Below, one piece after another: positions 7,981 through 17,568 of a stretch of 53,796 nt of DNA. Position 1 is the stretch's first letter; every line of letters starts with the position of its first letter. The stretch is from Anaerobiospirillum sp. NML120449 (GTDB lineage: Bacteria; Pseudomonadota; Gammaproteobacteria; Enterobacterales; Succinivibrionaceae). Location: the NCBI RefSeq assembly GCF_023051105.1, contig NZ_JALKIL010000031.1, positions 1 through 53,796 on the forward strand. Direction: 5' to 3'. A model generated the notes under the pieces. The model had not been told where the DNA came from. It saw only the letters and a program-made list of their open reading frames with translations, and made no database searches. A program made the position numbers and the translations under genes.

Positions 7981-10785
7981 TTAAAAGTGCCAGCGGATGC
8001 GGCCGTTGCCGTGGACGCCAAGGGCGCCCTCAGAGGTGATGGAGCCACCAATGCCCAGGTCGAGGGTGACATCAGGCAGCAGGCGCTTGCTCAGCGCACC
8101 GTTGACGGAGAAGATGGCGTCATGATCCTCTGGAATGTCATATGACATGTAGCCGTTGGCGTTAATGAGATTAATGCCTACGGTGTTATCTGAGGTCCAG
8201 ACGTTGGTCTTGGCAGTTGCCTGGAGCATATAGCCTACAGATTCGTAGCTGCCCTCCAGTTCAATACCCACACCAAGATCCAGTACAGCCTGAGAGAGGC
8301 TGTCTCTTTTAAGCCAGGTGGACTCGCTCTTGCCTATACGGTGCCATCCTAAATCAGCAAGCAGCATAGGGCGGATGCTGTATTTGCCCTTTTGGAAATG
8401 ATATTTGAGGTAGTTACTGCTCATAAACAGTACGCTGCGTTCATCAAACCTCTGTTCACCAATAGCCACTTTTGGGGTAAAACTGCGATCGTTGAACAGG
8501 TAGCCTGCAGTCAGATAAGTCTGATACTCAAAGCCACGGTTCTGTTCAAGTGACAGGTATCCGGTGATGCCATACATCATGGCGTCATCAGAAGACAGTT
8601 CCTCGGAATTGTCGATTTTGGTTAAGTTAACTGCAGCACCTGTAACCACACGTCCGCCATCGACCTTCCAGACGCGGTCATAACCGATATTGGAGCTGAA
8701 AGTCTGTTCCTTGCGATCATCATCCTTGAGCAGACTGCCGCTGACATCAACAAAGATACTCTGATTGAGGATGTTATCAGTGCTGACACGGGACAGTTCA
8801 GTGACAGCCTCGCCACGTCCCGAAGCTGCAACTGGTGTATAGGAGGCTGTTGAGGAGCGGGCGCTGCGACGCAGGGAAGCAAGTCTGGTATCGATAGCAC
8901 GACGTACCGGCGCAACTATTTTGCTCTGATTGAGAGTACGGGCTGCTTCAAGCTTTATCTGCTCAGTACGCTGGGCGATTGCGTGCAGAGCCTCAGCACC
9001 GGCATGAGAGTCATTCATGGTCAGGGCGTCCTGAATGGCCACCTCCTGGAATAACAGATCGCCGTTCTTGTTATGCTCAATGACGGACTGCAGCTCATTG
9101 CGGTCAGCAGTAGCATTGCCCTGTTCAAAGAAGTCCTCAATTACATCTTCCTTATTCTCCTGAATTTCCTGCTGTGTAGGCACATCATCAGGGCCGCTGT
9201 CAGGGTGGTCTGGGGTACCGGCATCAGGGCTGTCAGGCGTGCCGCTGTCAGGGGGAGTGACGCCGCTGTCAGGGGGAGTGATGCCGCTGTCAGGGGGAGT
9301 GACGCCACCGTCAGGCTGATCCGGAGCTGGATCAGGCTTTGGAGGCGGAGCAGGCATGACCATGTTGGTAAAGGTCAGAATAACTCTGTTGTCTTTAATC
9401 TCAGTTTCAATGTCGACGGCGATGCCGTGAGTGTCGTACTCCACGTCCTTGATGGCGCGCTTGTCAATGAGCTTTCCGGCACGAATGAGAGTGCCTGGTC
9501 TGTTGAATTTGACATTGTTTACTGACAGGAAGTCATTGGAGAAGTGCGCCTTTACATGTACGTCTTTTTCCAGGGTCAAAGTGCCGGTGACATCAAGACC
9601 TACCCACTTGCCGGCGATAGGGACAATGGTATTGGGGTCCAGGTCATTCATGGAAAGCGAGTTATTGACTGTGATATTGCCAATAGCGCGCTGAGCTCCC
9701 GAGGTGGTCAGGTTATTAACTATGATGTTGCCGTTGCTGGCAGTGACCAGGTTGGTGTTCTTGAGATTCCAGTTGTTTACAGTGATAGTACTCCAGCGAT
9801 CGGCATGCAGGGTACCATGGGCCACATTATCAGGCACATGAAGACGGCCAAAGACCACATGAACGTCCTGAACGCTCAGGCGGGAGTCATTGCTGATGCT
9901 GATAAGTCCCGGATCCCGGTTGCCAACTACTTTGATATTGCCCAGCTTAGCATTGGAGTGGTCTTTGAGCTTGATACCCTCTTGCAGAACAACGGTCCAA
10001 CCTGTCTTGTCATGATTGATAAAAATGGAGTTTTTCAGGTCAAAACTGGCCTGAAAGGAGCTCATATAGCTTTCGACAGTGGAGTCTTCTGCCTTGATAT
10101 GGCCCTTGAAGTGAACTTCCTCGTCAAAGCGTGAATTGCCCTGAACCAGATGCTGCTTACGGTCAGGATGAGGCTTGTCGTGAAAAACAGGCACATCACC
10201 GCCAAATCTGACGTGAGAGTTTTTGATATCGAGTGTGCCCTCAAGCCATGCATTACGTCCCACGCTGAGATTTGCATTGCGCAGGGTCATCTTTTCAAAG
10301 CGAAAGCCACGCTCGGTCCACAGAGCATCGTCAAAGTCGCCATTGAAATGATCTGCCCAGCCCTGCATGGTTACCTGGGCATTCTTAACGAAGATCTCAC
10401 CCTCGGCAGCATGCATGCCGCCGTCCATGATGAGATGACGGTTGTTGAATTTCTCTAAGTCTGTCGCCTCAGTGTCATACTCAAGTCTGAAGCCGGTTTT
10501 GCCTGTGTAGTCATCATGAATCATTAACTTCGAGTCAATATGACTGAAGTTGTACTCAGGCTTACCATTGGGACTGGTAGAGAAGGAAGGGCCGGCAGGG
10601 GCACTGAAACGGTATGAGGACAGAGCTGTTGCTTCTGATGTTACAGCCATAGCTTCGCCAGCCATGCACATAAACAGAGGCGCAAGGGCGGCTGAAAGGA
10701 GTGTCGGCACAGGTGAGCAGGATGCTCTGTGTTTATTATCGCGCCGGTCCGACTGGGCAGTTTGCTTTTTAGAATTCGTTTGCAT
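7981..10785 (-). CDS. Autotransporter, protease-less paralog of its neighbour
   Basis: Secreted or surface-displayed protein of 934 residues. Order: basic extended signal peptide ending CMAGEAMA (about 1-47); a beta-helical passenger that aligns with the middle of the neighbouring S6 autotransporter (EYDTEATDLEKFNNRH against EYDTAASDDDKFNKRH, then VKNAQVTMQG); a Pro/Asp/Gly linker with TPPDSG repeats near the barrel; and a C-terminal barrel ending RIRWHF. The whole chymotrypsin-like domain, including the GDSGS motif, is absent. The chosen ATG at 10785 follows AAGGA at 7-base spacing; the open frame starts 30 codons earlier. It probably acts as an adhesin or surface-exposed stalk; that role is inference. 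It appears to derive from duplication of the adjacent gene followed by loss of the protease. Confidence 0.88.
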   Translation of the reverse strand: MQTNSKKQTAQSDRRDNKHRASCSPVPTLLSAALAPLFMCMAGEAMAVTSEATALSSYRFSAPAGPSFSTSPNGKPEYNFSHIDSKLMIHDDYTGKTGFRLEYDTEATDLEKFNNRHLIMDGGMHAAEGEIFVKNAQVTMQGWADHFNGDFDDALWTERGFRFEKMTLRNANLSVGRNAWLEGTLDIKNSHVRFGGDVPVFHDKPHPDRKQHLVQGNSRFDEEVHFKGHIKAEDSTVESYMSSFQASFDLKNSIFINHDKTGWTVVLQEGIKLKDHSNAKLGNIKVVGNRDPGLISISNDSRLSVQDVHVVFGRLHVPDNVAHGTLHADRWSTITVNNWNLKNTNLVTASNGNIIVNNLTTSGAQRAIGNITVNNSLSMNDLDPNTIVPIAGKWVGLDVTGTLTLEKDVHVKAHFSNDFLSVNNVKFNRPGTLIRAGKLIDKRAIKDVEYDTHGIAVDIETEIKDNRVILTFTNMVMPAPPPKPDPAPDQPDGGVTPPDSGITPPDSGVTPPDSGTPDSPDAGTPDHPDSGPDDVPTQQEIQENKEDVIEDFFEQGNATADRNELQSVIEHNKNGDLLFQEVAIQDALTMNDSHAGAEALHAIAQRTEQIKLEAARTLNQSKIVAPVRRAIDTRLASLRRSARSSTASYTPVAASGRGEAVTELSRVSTDNILNQSIFVDVSGSLLKDDDRKEQTFSSNIGYDRVWKVDGGRVVTGAAVNLTKIDNSEELSSDDAMMYGITGYLSLEQNRGFEYQTYLTAGYLFNDRSFTPKVAIGEQRFDERSVLFMSSNYLKYHFQKGKYSIRPMLLADLGWHRIGKSESTWLKRDSLSQAVLDLGVGIELEGSYESVGYMLQATAKTNVWTSDNTVGINLINANGYMSYDIPEDHDAIFSVNGALSKRLLPDVTLDLGIGGSITSEGALGVHGNGRIRWHF
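9234..9310. repeat. 21-bp repeats encoding the TPPDSG linker
   Basis: About three copies of a 21-base unit containing GTCAGGGGGAGTGA, coding on the minus strand for PPDSG(V/I)T repeats inside the autotransporter linker. Length variation here would change the reach of the passenger without breaking the frame. Confidence 0.8.
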
Positions 10786-11924
10786 GGCTGTGTCCTTATG
10801 GTTGCGGCAATAAGGGCACGACTGACAAAGGCAGATATTATTTGTGCAGTCGGTATATTGCAGATCGCAATGCACGGATTCTGCGGTCAGAAGTTACTTT
10901 AATACATTGTATCTAACTAACGGAATATTTCCGCATATATTTAGGAAAAACTGAGTAAGATCAGGGCGATGCGGATGCACTTTTGCGGTATCTAGTGTGC
11001 TTAAAGTTTCAGTTGCAAAGTTACAGCGCAAAGCACTAAGTGCACGGATGCACATGCGATTATTACAGTAAGGAACCCGGTAACATGTGCCATGGCACAA
11101 AAGTTCAGTCCACCAGGGACTTATTGAGCTATGTGCACAATTTTATGTATGAGAAAAAATTGCACTGTTTATGGTTAAGGCTTGATTTGATCCCATATAA
11201 ATCAGTCTTGCATAGTGATTAAATTTACATATTTGAGTGTATAAAGATTGTTGTAAGTGAATCTGGGATTCTGAAAAACACTGACACCATCACTTTTGCA
11301 CATTACAGGCCAGATCATCAATGTAATAAATGCAGTAGATAAATTTGTGGCGCTAATGCACGCGGGAACCGCACCTGGTGCAGCCTTTTGATTATTTTGG
11401 TGCAAGGGAAATTACGCAAATAACGCGGTTTTTTGACAAAAAACAGCGAATTTTCAGCGATTTTTGTACTTTTGCACCCTTTTTCGACATTTTTCCGGAA
11501 AAGACAAAACTTTTGACAGGTCGGCGCAATGCTATTGGAGCATAGTGTGAGCAGCCGGGTGAGGCATAAAAGTACTGTGGTCAGCTGACAGGGCTATGAG
11601 CTGTGTGAAGCACATGCTATGGGACATGAATTTATCTGAGTGCATGGAGCATGATGCTCATGACAACAATGACAGGACGTATCAGGAGCTGCCATGCACG
11701 TGACGACAGACAGGCACAGTGTTTTGCCTGGTTTGGCCAGGTGGTGATGGCTGGTGCTCTTTGCAGAAGGATTAAGGTGAGTTGCCCGGGACAGGTATTT
11801 GCTCAATAGAGACTATTGGGCTGGAGTAACGGGCGGGACGTCAGCCGGGTTCAGTAGCTTGCAGCCTTGCTCTGAGACATGCAGCCTTGCAGCTGATGAG
11901 GAGGGATATGCAGGGAGGCAGAAA
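10786..11924. other. 1.1-kb spacer without a supported gene
   Basis: The right-hand side of the second autotransporter gene, so it should hold that gene's promoter. Mostly AT-rich to 11500, then GC-rich with many CATG and GCAT words. Small frames at 10894-11100, 11040-11222 and 11594-11806 have no recognisable content. A short GTTTTTT / AAAAAAC hairpin sits near 11430. Confidence 0.4.
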
Positions 11925-11928
11925 TGAA

Positions 11929-11952
11929 AAAGCTCCCTGCAGTGAGGGAGCC
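11929..11952 (-). terminator. Terminator of dacB
   Basis: GCTCCCT / AGGGAGC stem with GAAAAA on its left, which reads as a U-run in the minus-strand transcript. It lies 170 bases after the dacB stop. Confidence 0.75.
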
Positions 11953-12118
11953 TGGAGAATACTTCACATCGTGGTCATGAAACTTTGATGTGGATTAAGG
12001 TGAATATATAGAAGTTGAGGTTAACTGGTGTAAGAGCGGCTGGCCAGGCCCGGTGGCCTGCGGCACAGGCCTGGCTGGCGCGGGGCTGCGCTGGCGCTGG
12101 GGCGCATTGCGCCTTGCG

Positions 12119-13624
12119 TCAGCGGAAGTCGCGGCCCATCACGTCCTCATCGTAAATGTGCTCAATGATGTAGCGCTCGTATGAGTAGTGAGGTGAAGGA
12201 CTGCGGCGGTATTTAACCAGGTCGCGGGTACGCTCTGAATAGGTGATGGAATTGGTGAACATCACGAAAGGTACACGGTTACCGCTCTTGGTAATTACGA
12301 AGCCTGCCAGGTTGGATACATTCTGCAGGGTGCCGGTCTTGGCTATTACATGGCCCTTTAACGGAGCGTTAAAGGTTGAGGCACGCCACTGCAGTGTTCC
12401 TGACTTGCCTGAAACAGGCATCAGCTCGATGATACCGAGCTTGTCATTGTGCTTGTTGATGTAATCGAGGATCTCAAGCATGGTGGCCGGGCTCATCAGA
12501 TTGTGAGGAGACAGACCGGAGCCGTCAACGATGTAGGAGTGGCCCAGATCGATTTTGGCGTACTGATTGAGAATGGAGCGCATGGCGCGATTGGCGCGGT
12601 AGTAGGTAGCAGGCAGATTGAAGTATTCGGCAGCTACATTCTTGGCAATGGTATCAGCGTACAGATTGTTGGACTTCTGCAGCATGTACTCAACCAGCTC
12701 ACGCATCTTTGGCGAGTTGCGCTGAGCAATGGTCACCATGTTGGCAACAGGGGTACGGGTAATCTCAATACCGTCACGCACCTTGATATTCAGGCGGCGC
12801 ATGATGGTGGCAGTCCAGTCCTTGCCCCAGCGCTCGGCATCGGAAATGGCCAGAGAAAGAGGCCATGGTCTGAGCTTGCGTGGATCGGAGCTGGCCGGAA
12901 TACAGCCGGTCAGATGGTACTTGTTGTCGATAAAGAGATTGGCCTCAAGAATACAGTCGCCGCCGTAATGCCCCTCTTCTACTGCTACTACATCAGATTG
13001 CAGCTCAATAGGGACGCCTGATGGTACCAGTGGTGAGGCATGGGTGCCAGGACCATCGGACTTGAGCTGAGCGAAGGTACAGTTGCGGTTGATGATAATA
13101 GGGGCTGATGGGGCGGTAAAACATGAAGGCAGGTCGTCCCAGGACCAGCCATTGGCACGCGATGGACCACCAAAGCGGCTGACATCAAGCAGTACCTTGC
13201 CATTGATACGGCGTACGCCATGCTTTTGCAAAATGGAGAGCAGGCTCTGGTAGTGATCAACGCGCATGGTCGGATCGCCGGTAAAGCGTACAACCACGTC
13301 GGAATTAAGGGTGCCTGAGCTGTCTACGACCAGCTTGTCATTGTTCATGACATTGCGGTTGACCTCAAGACGGGTAATCAGCTCGTAATCACCGCCCAGA
13401 AAAATCATGGCTGCCAGAGCTGTGACCATTTTCTGGGTAGAGGCAGGATGGAAGAAGAGTTCCTGATTTATGCCGTGGATCTTGCCTTGAGGGCTAAAGC
13501 GGTAGGCAATTCCAATCTGGGATCCTTCAAGCGGGGTTGATGTGGCCGGGATGGCCTGGGCTGTCTGAGTGCCGACTGAAAGGGTAAGGGCACAGAGGCA
13601 TGAAATCAAAAACTTGCGCAACAT
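12119..13624 (-). CDS. dacB: Penicillin-binding protein 4 (D-Ala-D-Ala carboxypeptidase/endopeptidase)
   Basis: Periplasmic class C penicillin-binding protein of 501 residues that trims and opens peptidoglycan cross-links. Seen: a signal peptide (1-24, ending TQTAQA); the SxxK active-site motif STQK at 62-65; the SxN motif in QKSNNLYADTIAKN; the KTG motif in AKTGTLQNVSNLAGF; and the large inserted domain typical of PBP4 between the first two motifs. Start chosen at the signal-peptide Met, with AAGAGA upstream. It stands alone with its own terminator. In E. coli dacB is non-essential. I see no unusual residue loss. Confidence 0.93.
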   Translation of the reverse strand: MLRKFLISCLCALTLSVGTQTAQAIPATSTPLEGSQIGIAYRFSPQGKIHGINQELFFHPASTQKMVTALAAMIFLGGDYELITRLEVNRNVMNNDKLVVDSSGTLNSDVVVRFTGDPTMRVDHYQSLLSILQKHGVRRINGKVLLDVSRFGGPSRANGWSWDDLPSCFTAPSAPIIINRNCTFAQLKSDGPGTHASPLVPSGVPIELQSDVVAVEEGHYGGDCILEANLFIDNKYHLTGCIPASSDPRKLRPWPLSLAISDAERWGKDWTATIMRRLNIKVRDGIEITRTPVANMVTIAQRNSPKMRELVEYMLQKSNNLYADTIAKNVAAEYFNLPATYYRANRAMRSILNQYAKIDLGHSYIVDGSGLSPHNLMSPATMLEILDYINKHNDKLGIIELMPVSGKSGTLQWRASTFNAPLKGHVIAKTGTLQNVSNLAGFVITKSGNRVPFVMFTNSITYSERTRDLVKYRRSPSPHYSYERYIIEHIYDEDVMGRDFR

Positions 13625-14236
13625 AAGAATCTCTTCAGCATAAAAGCAGGAGGGGCCATAAATGATATGGAAAAACCATGAACTGGCAGGGGCAGGCAGC
13701 TGGATAATCTGTCTGACAAAATCTCAATTATAGCGGTAAAAACGGCACTGTTAGCTTTTGCTCACTAAAAACACCGTAATGAAACCGGGTGGGAAAAACT
13801 CATTGCTGACCGGTTAAATACACGCTGCCTGAGGGCAGATTCAGGGGGACACACAGCATACCATTTGCACCACATAAGCAGATAAATACTCCGTAACTGA
13901 TACTCCATCAGTTCTGTTTACGCACTGCCTGAAAAAGGGTCAGAGCACGTAATCCATGCCCATACTTATGCCCTGATCCTGGCGTGAGGTCAATAGCTGA
14001 CCAGCCAGACTGAACAAATTATCCGTAAACAGCAAGGTTATGACCCGGCAATGCCCTGCAAAGTTCACTGCCAGGGCAGACTTTGTACTTTTATTTTCAC
14101 CATGGTGCAAAACCCCGGCTCCAGCACATTCATACTCCCATCAAACGTCAGTAAATTTTTCATCCACCAGTCAGGGGCTGCTGGCCAGGTCTCCACAGCA
14201 GCCTTGCTGCCTTGCTGCTTTGCAGCCATGGCAGCC

Positions 14237-14282
14237 AGGAGAGCGAGGACAGCCAGGGAAGCAAGGAGAGCGAGGACAGCCA
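14237..14282. repeat. 27-bp direct repeat, two copies
   Basis: AGGAGAGCGAGGACAGCCA occurs at 14237 and again at 14264. Confidence 0.75.
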
Positions 14283-14541
14283 TGGCTGCATGGACAGCCA
14301 AGGTCACCATGATGACGCCGGTCATCCTGGTGCGTCCCGGCATGACCTGGCATGGTGGCCATGCATGACATGGCCCGAACCATGACTGTCAGCAAGGTGC
14401 TTAGTCATGCCTGAGGGGCATGATTCGCCATGATGTGGCGAGCCATGCCATGGCAAGCAGTGTCTTGCCTGGTCATATCACAGGCCATCACGTAAGGGCT
14501 TCAGGCTCAGCCAGTGGGGTGAGGTGCATTCACAGGGGGCC

Positions 14542-14653
14542 GATTGCAGATGTCTGATTGCAGGTGCCTGATTGCAGATGTCTGATTGCAGTTGCCTGAC
14601 TGCAGATGTCTGATTGCAGTTGCCTGACTGCAGATGTCAGATTGCAGATGCCT
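14542..14653. repeat. 14-bp tandem repeat, 8 copies (28-bp higher-order unit)
   Basis: Eight consecutive 14-base units of the form GATTGCAGATGTCT alternating with GATTGCAGTTGCCT, so the effective period is 28 bases. No frame is shared with a gene. It ends 42 bases before the likely fabV promoter. Confidence 0.9.
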
Positions 14654-14694
14654 GATATATGCGCTTTGGTGGCGGTGAGGGAGCAAAAATATTC

Positions 14695-14723
14695 TTTATC
14701 GTCAGTGGTGCTTGTCTTATAAT
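14695..14723 (+). promoter_or_regulatory. Likely fabV promoter
   Basis: TTTATC, 17 bases, then a perfect TATAAT. It implies a leader of roughly 290 bases before the fabV ATG; that leader has small GC-rich hairpins (for example CGGTC / GACCG near 14868) but no recognised riboswitch. Confidence 0.5.
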
Positions 14724-15017
14724 TGATCGTTTCAGGGTTTCGGCGTAGACATTTGTCTTCGCTCTGACGGGACAGCGGCCGTTGCGGTCGTATCAGTCCT
14801 GAAAGGTACCGGTGCTGACAATTGTGCGACCTTTTGATGTCTGCCTTTTCTTTCAGCCACTGATGCGGTCATCAGACCGTGGAGAGTACCTGGGCCCGCC
14901 GTGCCTTAGGGCACCAGAATTTTGTGATCAGCAACAGTATGGCCTGCTTTTGATATTGGAAAGCGACTCAGACCGGCATGATGGCTGGCGGCCCTGCTGA
15001 AAAGCTTTGAGGTATTT

Positions 15018-16217
15018 ATGGTTATTGAGCCAAAAGTTCGTGGTTTTATTTGTGTAACTACTCATCCTGAGGGCTGTAAGGCCAACGTCAAGCAGCAGAT
15101 TGACTACGTCAAGTCCCAGCCTAAGGTAGAGAACGGCCCTAAGAAGGTACTGGTTATCGGTGCTTCCACCGGTTACGGTCTGGCTTCACGTATTAATGCC
15201 GCTTTTGGCTCCGGTGCCGCTACCATCGGCGTTTTCTTTGAAAAGCCTGGTACCGAAAAGCGCCCAGGCAGCGCCGGCTGGTACAACTCCGCCGCCTTCA
15301 CCGAGTTTGCCAAGGCCGAAGGTCTGTATGCCCGCAACATCAATGGCGACGCTTTCTCTGATGAGTGCCGTGCCAAGGCCATCGAGATGATTAAGGCTGA
15401 CCTTGGTCAGGTTGACCTCGTGGTCTACTCCCTGGCCTCCCCAGTACGCAAGCTGCCATCTACCGGTGAAGTAGTACGCTCCTGCCTCAAGCCAATTGGC
15501 AAGCCATACGTTTCTACCGCTATCGACACCAACAAGGACACCATCATCGAGGCCACTGTTGAGCCTGCTACCGAAGAGGAAGTTCAGAACACTGTTACCG
15601 TAATGGGCGGTCAGGACTGGGAACTTTGGATGAAGGCTCTGAGCGAGGCTGGTGTTCTGGCCCAGGGCTGCAAGACCGTAGCCTACAGCTATATCGGTAC
15701 TGAGATCACCTGGCCAATCTACTGGCACGGCGCTCTGGGCAAGGCCAAGGAAGACCTTGACCGTGCTGCCAGCGCTATTCGCAGCTCACTTGAGTCTGTA
15801 GGTGGCGATGCCCGCGTAGCAGTTCTCAAGTCTGTAGTTACTCAGGCCTCTGCTGCTATCCCTGTAATGCCTTTATACATTGCCCTTTCTTTCCGCGTAA
15901 TGCGTGAGCAGGGCATCCATGAGAGTGTTATTGAGCACATCACCCGCATGTTCAACAGCGCTCTGTACGGCATGCAGGCTCCTGAGCTCGACGCTGAGGG
16001 CCGTATCCGTATGGACAGCTGGGAGCTGCGTGACAGTGTTCAGCTCAAGTGCAAGGATCTGTGGGCCAAGGTTACTACCGAGAATCTCAAGGAAATCACC
16101 GATTACGAAGAGTACAAGCACGAGTTCCTGCAGCTGTTCGGCTTTGAGGTTGATGGCGTAGATTACAAGGCTGACGTAAACCCTGTTGCTGACTTCGACT
16201 GCGTCAACCTTTGCTAA
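15018..16217 (+). CDS. fabV: Enoyl-ACP reductase, FabV type
   Basis: NADH-dependent trans-2-enoyl-ACP/CoA reductase of 399 residues, last step of each fatty-acid elongation cycle. Seen: the nucleotide-binding [14 protein letters not shown] at about 46-59 and the family's Tyr-x8-Lys catalytic pair, Tyr235 and Lys244, in [14 protein letters not shown]; length equals the FabV norm of about 400. GAGGT sits just ahead of the ATG. FabV enzymes are generally insensitive to triclosan, so intrinsic triclosan tolerance is a reasonable inference if no FabI is present. It is monocistronic here, with a terminator following. Confidence 0.95.
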   Translation: MVIEPKVRGFICVTTHPEGCKANVKQQIDYVKSQPKVENGPKKVLVIGASTGYGLASRINAAFGSGAATIGVFFEKPGTEKRPGSAGWYNSAAFTEFAKAEGLYARNINGDAFSDECRAKAIEMIKADLGQVDLVVYSLASPVRKLPSTGEVVRSCLKPIGKPYVSTAIDTNKDTIIEATVEPATEEEVQNTVTVMGGQDWELWMKALSEAGVLAQGCKTVAYSYIGTEITWPIYWHGALGKAKEDLDRAASAIRSSLESVGGDARVAVLKSVVTQASAAIPVMPLYIALSFRVMREQGIHESVIEHITRMFNSALYGMQAPELDAEGRIRMDSWELRDSVQLKCKDLWAKVTTENLKEITDYEEYKHEFLQLFGFEVDGVDYKADVNPVADFDCVNLC

Positions 16218-16308
16218 TTAATCAAGAGTGCCGGGGCTGGCATCGCCGCCCTGGCCACATGGCTGCAGCGGCGCCAGCATGAGCTGACGCAGCTGCACCC
16301 GCATTAAC

Positions 16309-16348
16309 GGGGCCTGTTCTCATAACCGAGGACGGGCCCCTGTTCTTT
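16309..16348 (+). terminator. fabV terminator
   Basis: GGGGCC / GGCCCC stem with a 19-base loop followed by TGTTCTTTT, 92 bases after the fabV stop. Confidence 0.65.
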
Positions 16349-16523
16349 TCCGGGACCGCCTGGCCAGCCTGGCAGGCAAGGACGACTGGGCCAGGCCCGG
16401 CCTGCCAGTCGGGCAAGGCCAGACAGGCCGGAGCATGCCTGCTGGCAGGCTCAGGCCTGTTGGCTGGAGCTTAATTGCTGGCTGATCTTTTGGTGAAAGG
16501 CTGGTTTATGGAAGCTGGTGGAC
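16349..16523. repeat. GCCAG/CTGGC-rich inverted-repeat DNA
   Basis: Between the fabV terminator and folD lies a run of GCCTGGC, CTGGCAG and GGCCAG words able to form several overlapping hairpins. No gene. Confidence 0.4.
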
Positions 16524-16529
16524 TATAAT
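16524..16529 (+). promoter_or_regulatory. folD -10 box
   Basis: Perfect TATAAT 45 bases before the folD ATG; no good -35 hexamer at 16-18 bases, so the promoter is either extended or activator-dependent. Confidence 0.4.
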
Positions 16530-16573
16530 GTTGCTTTGTTTGACCTGCCCATGCGAAAGGGGACGAATTTTTC

Positions 16574-17431
16574 ATGACAGCACAGATTATTGATGGCAAG
16601 GCAGTTGCCGCTCAGTTACGTTCAGGCCTGAAGGATCAGGTAGCCGCCCAGGTATCCGCCGGTAAGCGTGCTCCTGGTCTGGCTGTAATTCTGGTGGGCG
16701 CTGATCCTGCTTCACAGGTTTATGTACGCAATAAGCGCAAGGCCTGTGATGAGGTAGGTATTAAGAGCTTCTCCTATGACCTGCCAGCCACCACTACTCA
16801 GGCTGAGCTTGAGGCTCTGATTGATGAGTGCAATAAAAATGAGGAAATTGACGGTATCCTGGTACAGTTCCCACTGCCAGAGGGCCTTGATGAGCGTCGT
16901 GTAATCGAGAAGATCAGCTCCACCAAGGACGTTGACGGCTTCCACCCATACAATGTGGGCCGCCTTGCTCAGCGCATTCCTCAGCTGCGTGCCTGCACCC
17001 CTAAGGGCGTTATGACTCTGTTAAAGAGCATCAATGCCGACCTGCTGGGTATCAACGTCGTCATCGTAGGCGCCTCCAACCTGGTAGGCCGCCCTATGGC
17101 TCTGGAGCTGCTGCTTGAGGGTGCTACCGTAACCGTAACCCACCGCTTCACCAAAAATCTTGAGAGCTTTGTCCGTCAGGCCGACCTGCTGATCGTTGCC
17201 TGTGGCAAGCCAAAGCTCGTTCCTGGTGAGTGGGTCAAGGAAGGCGCCATTGTTATCGACGTTGGTATTAACCGCCTTGATGACGGCTCCTTATGCGGTG
17301 ACGTAGGTTACGAAGAGGCTGCAAAGCGCGCCGGCTTCATTACCCCTGTTCCAGGCGGTGTAGGCCCAATGACCGTAGCTACCCTTATGGAAAACACCAT
17401 CCAGGCCTACCTCGAGCACCTCAAGGCCTGA
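16574..17431 (+). CDS. folD: Methylene-THF dehydrogenase / methenyl-THF cyclohydrolase
   Basis: Bifunctional one-carbon enzyme of 285 residues interconverting 5,10-methylene-, methenyl- and 10-formyl-tetrahydrofolate with NADP. Seen: Tyr50 and Lys54 in [13 protein letters not shown], matching the catalytic Tyr/Lys of E. coli FolD; the signature [10 protein letters not shown]; the Rossmann motif [10 protein letters not shown]; and the C-terminal [15 protein letters not shown]. Full length (E. coli 288). AAAGGGGA lies upstream of the ATG. With glyA elsewhere in the window it supplies the one-carbon pool. Confidence 0.97.
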   Translation: MTAQIIDGKAVAAQLRSGLKDQVAAQVSAGKRAPGLAVILVGADPASQVYVRNKRKACDEVGIKSFSYDLPATTTQAELEALIDECNKNEEIDGILVQFPLPEGLDERRVIEKISSTKDVDGFHPYNVGRLAQRIPQLRACTPKGVMTLLKSINADLLGINVVIVGASNLVGRPMALELLLEGATVTVTHRFTKNLESFVRQADLLIVACGKPKLVPGEWVKEGAIVIDVGINRLDDGSLCGDVGYEEAAKRAGFITPVPGGVGPMTVATLMENTIQAYLEHLKA

Positions 17432-17524
17432 CAGCCACTGCCGCCACAGCCACTGGCATGATCAGTGGCCGGCCGGCAAGCCGGCCAGCATGGCTGCCCG
17501 GGCTGGCTTGCTTGCGCAGTGCCC

Positions 17525-17568
17525 AAAAGAAAACCCCGTTTCAGTTATCTGGTGCGGGGTTTTCTTTT
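17525..17568 (+). terminator. folD terminator
   Basis: Long stem AAAAGAAAACCCCG / CGGGGTTTTCTTTT, symmetric with A-run and T-run, 94 bases after the folD stop; it could act in both directions. Confidence 0.9.

Larger units (their letters stand above)
13625..14694. other. 1.1-kb repeat-bearing spacer between dacB and fabV
   Basis: The two genes diverge, so both promoters should lie between 13625 and 15017. No gene seen. The overlapping short frames at 14040-14395 are translations of GC-rich GCAGCCATGG-type repeats. CATGGC-rich words from 14340 to 14470 are notable. Confidence 0.45.

Noticed and set aside
7284..8072. 262-residue minus-strand ORF and several repeat ORFs
   Set aside because: They are open only because the 30-base repeat is a multiple of three, and the longest overlaps the real autotransporter gene.
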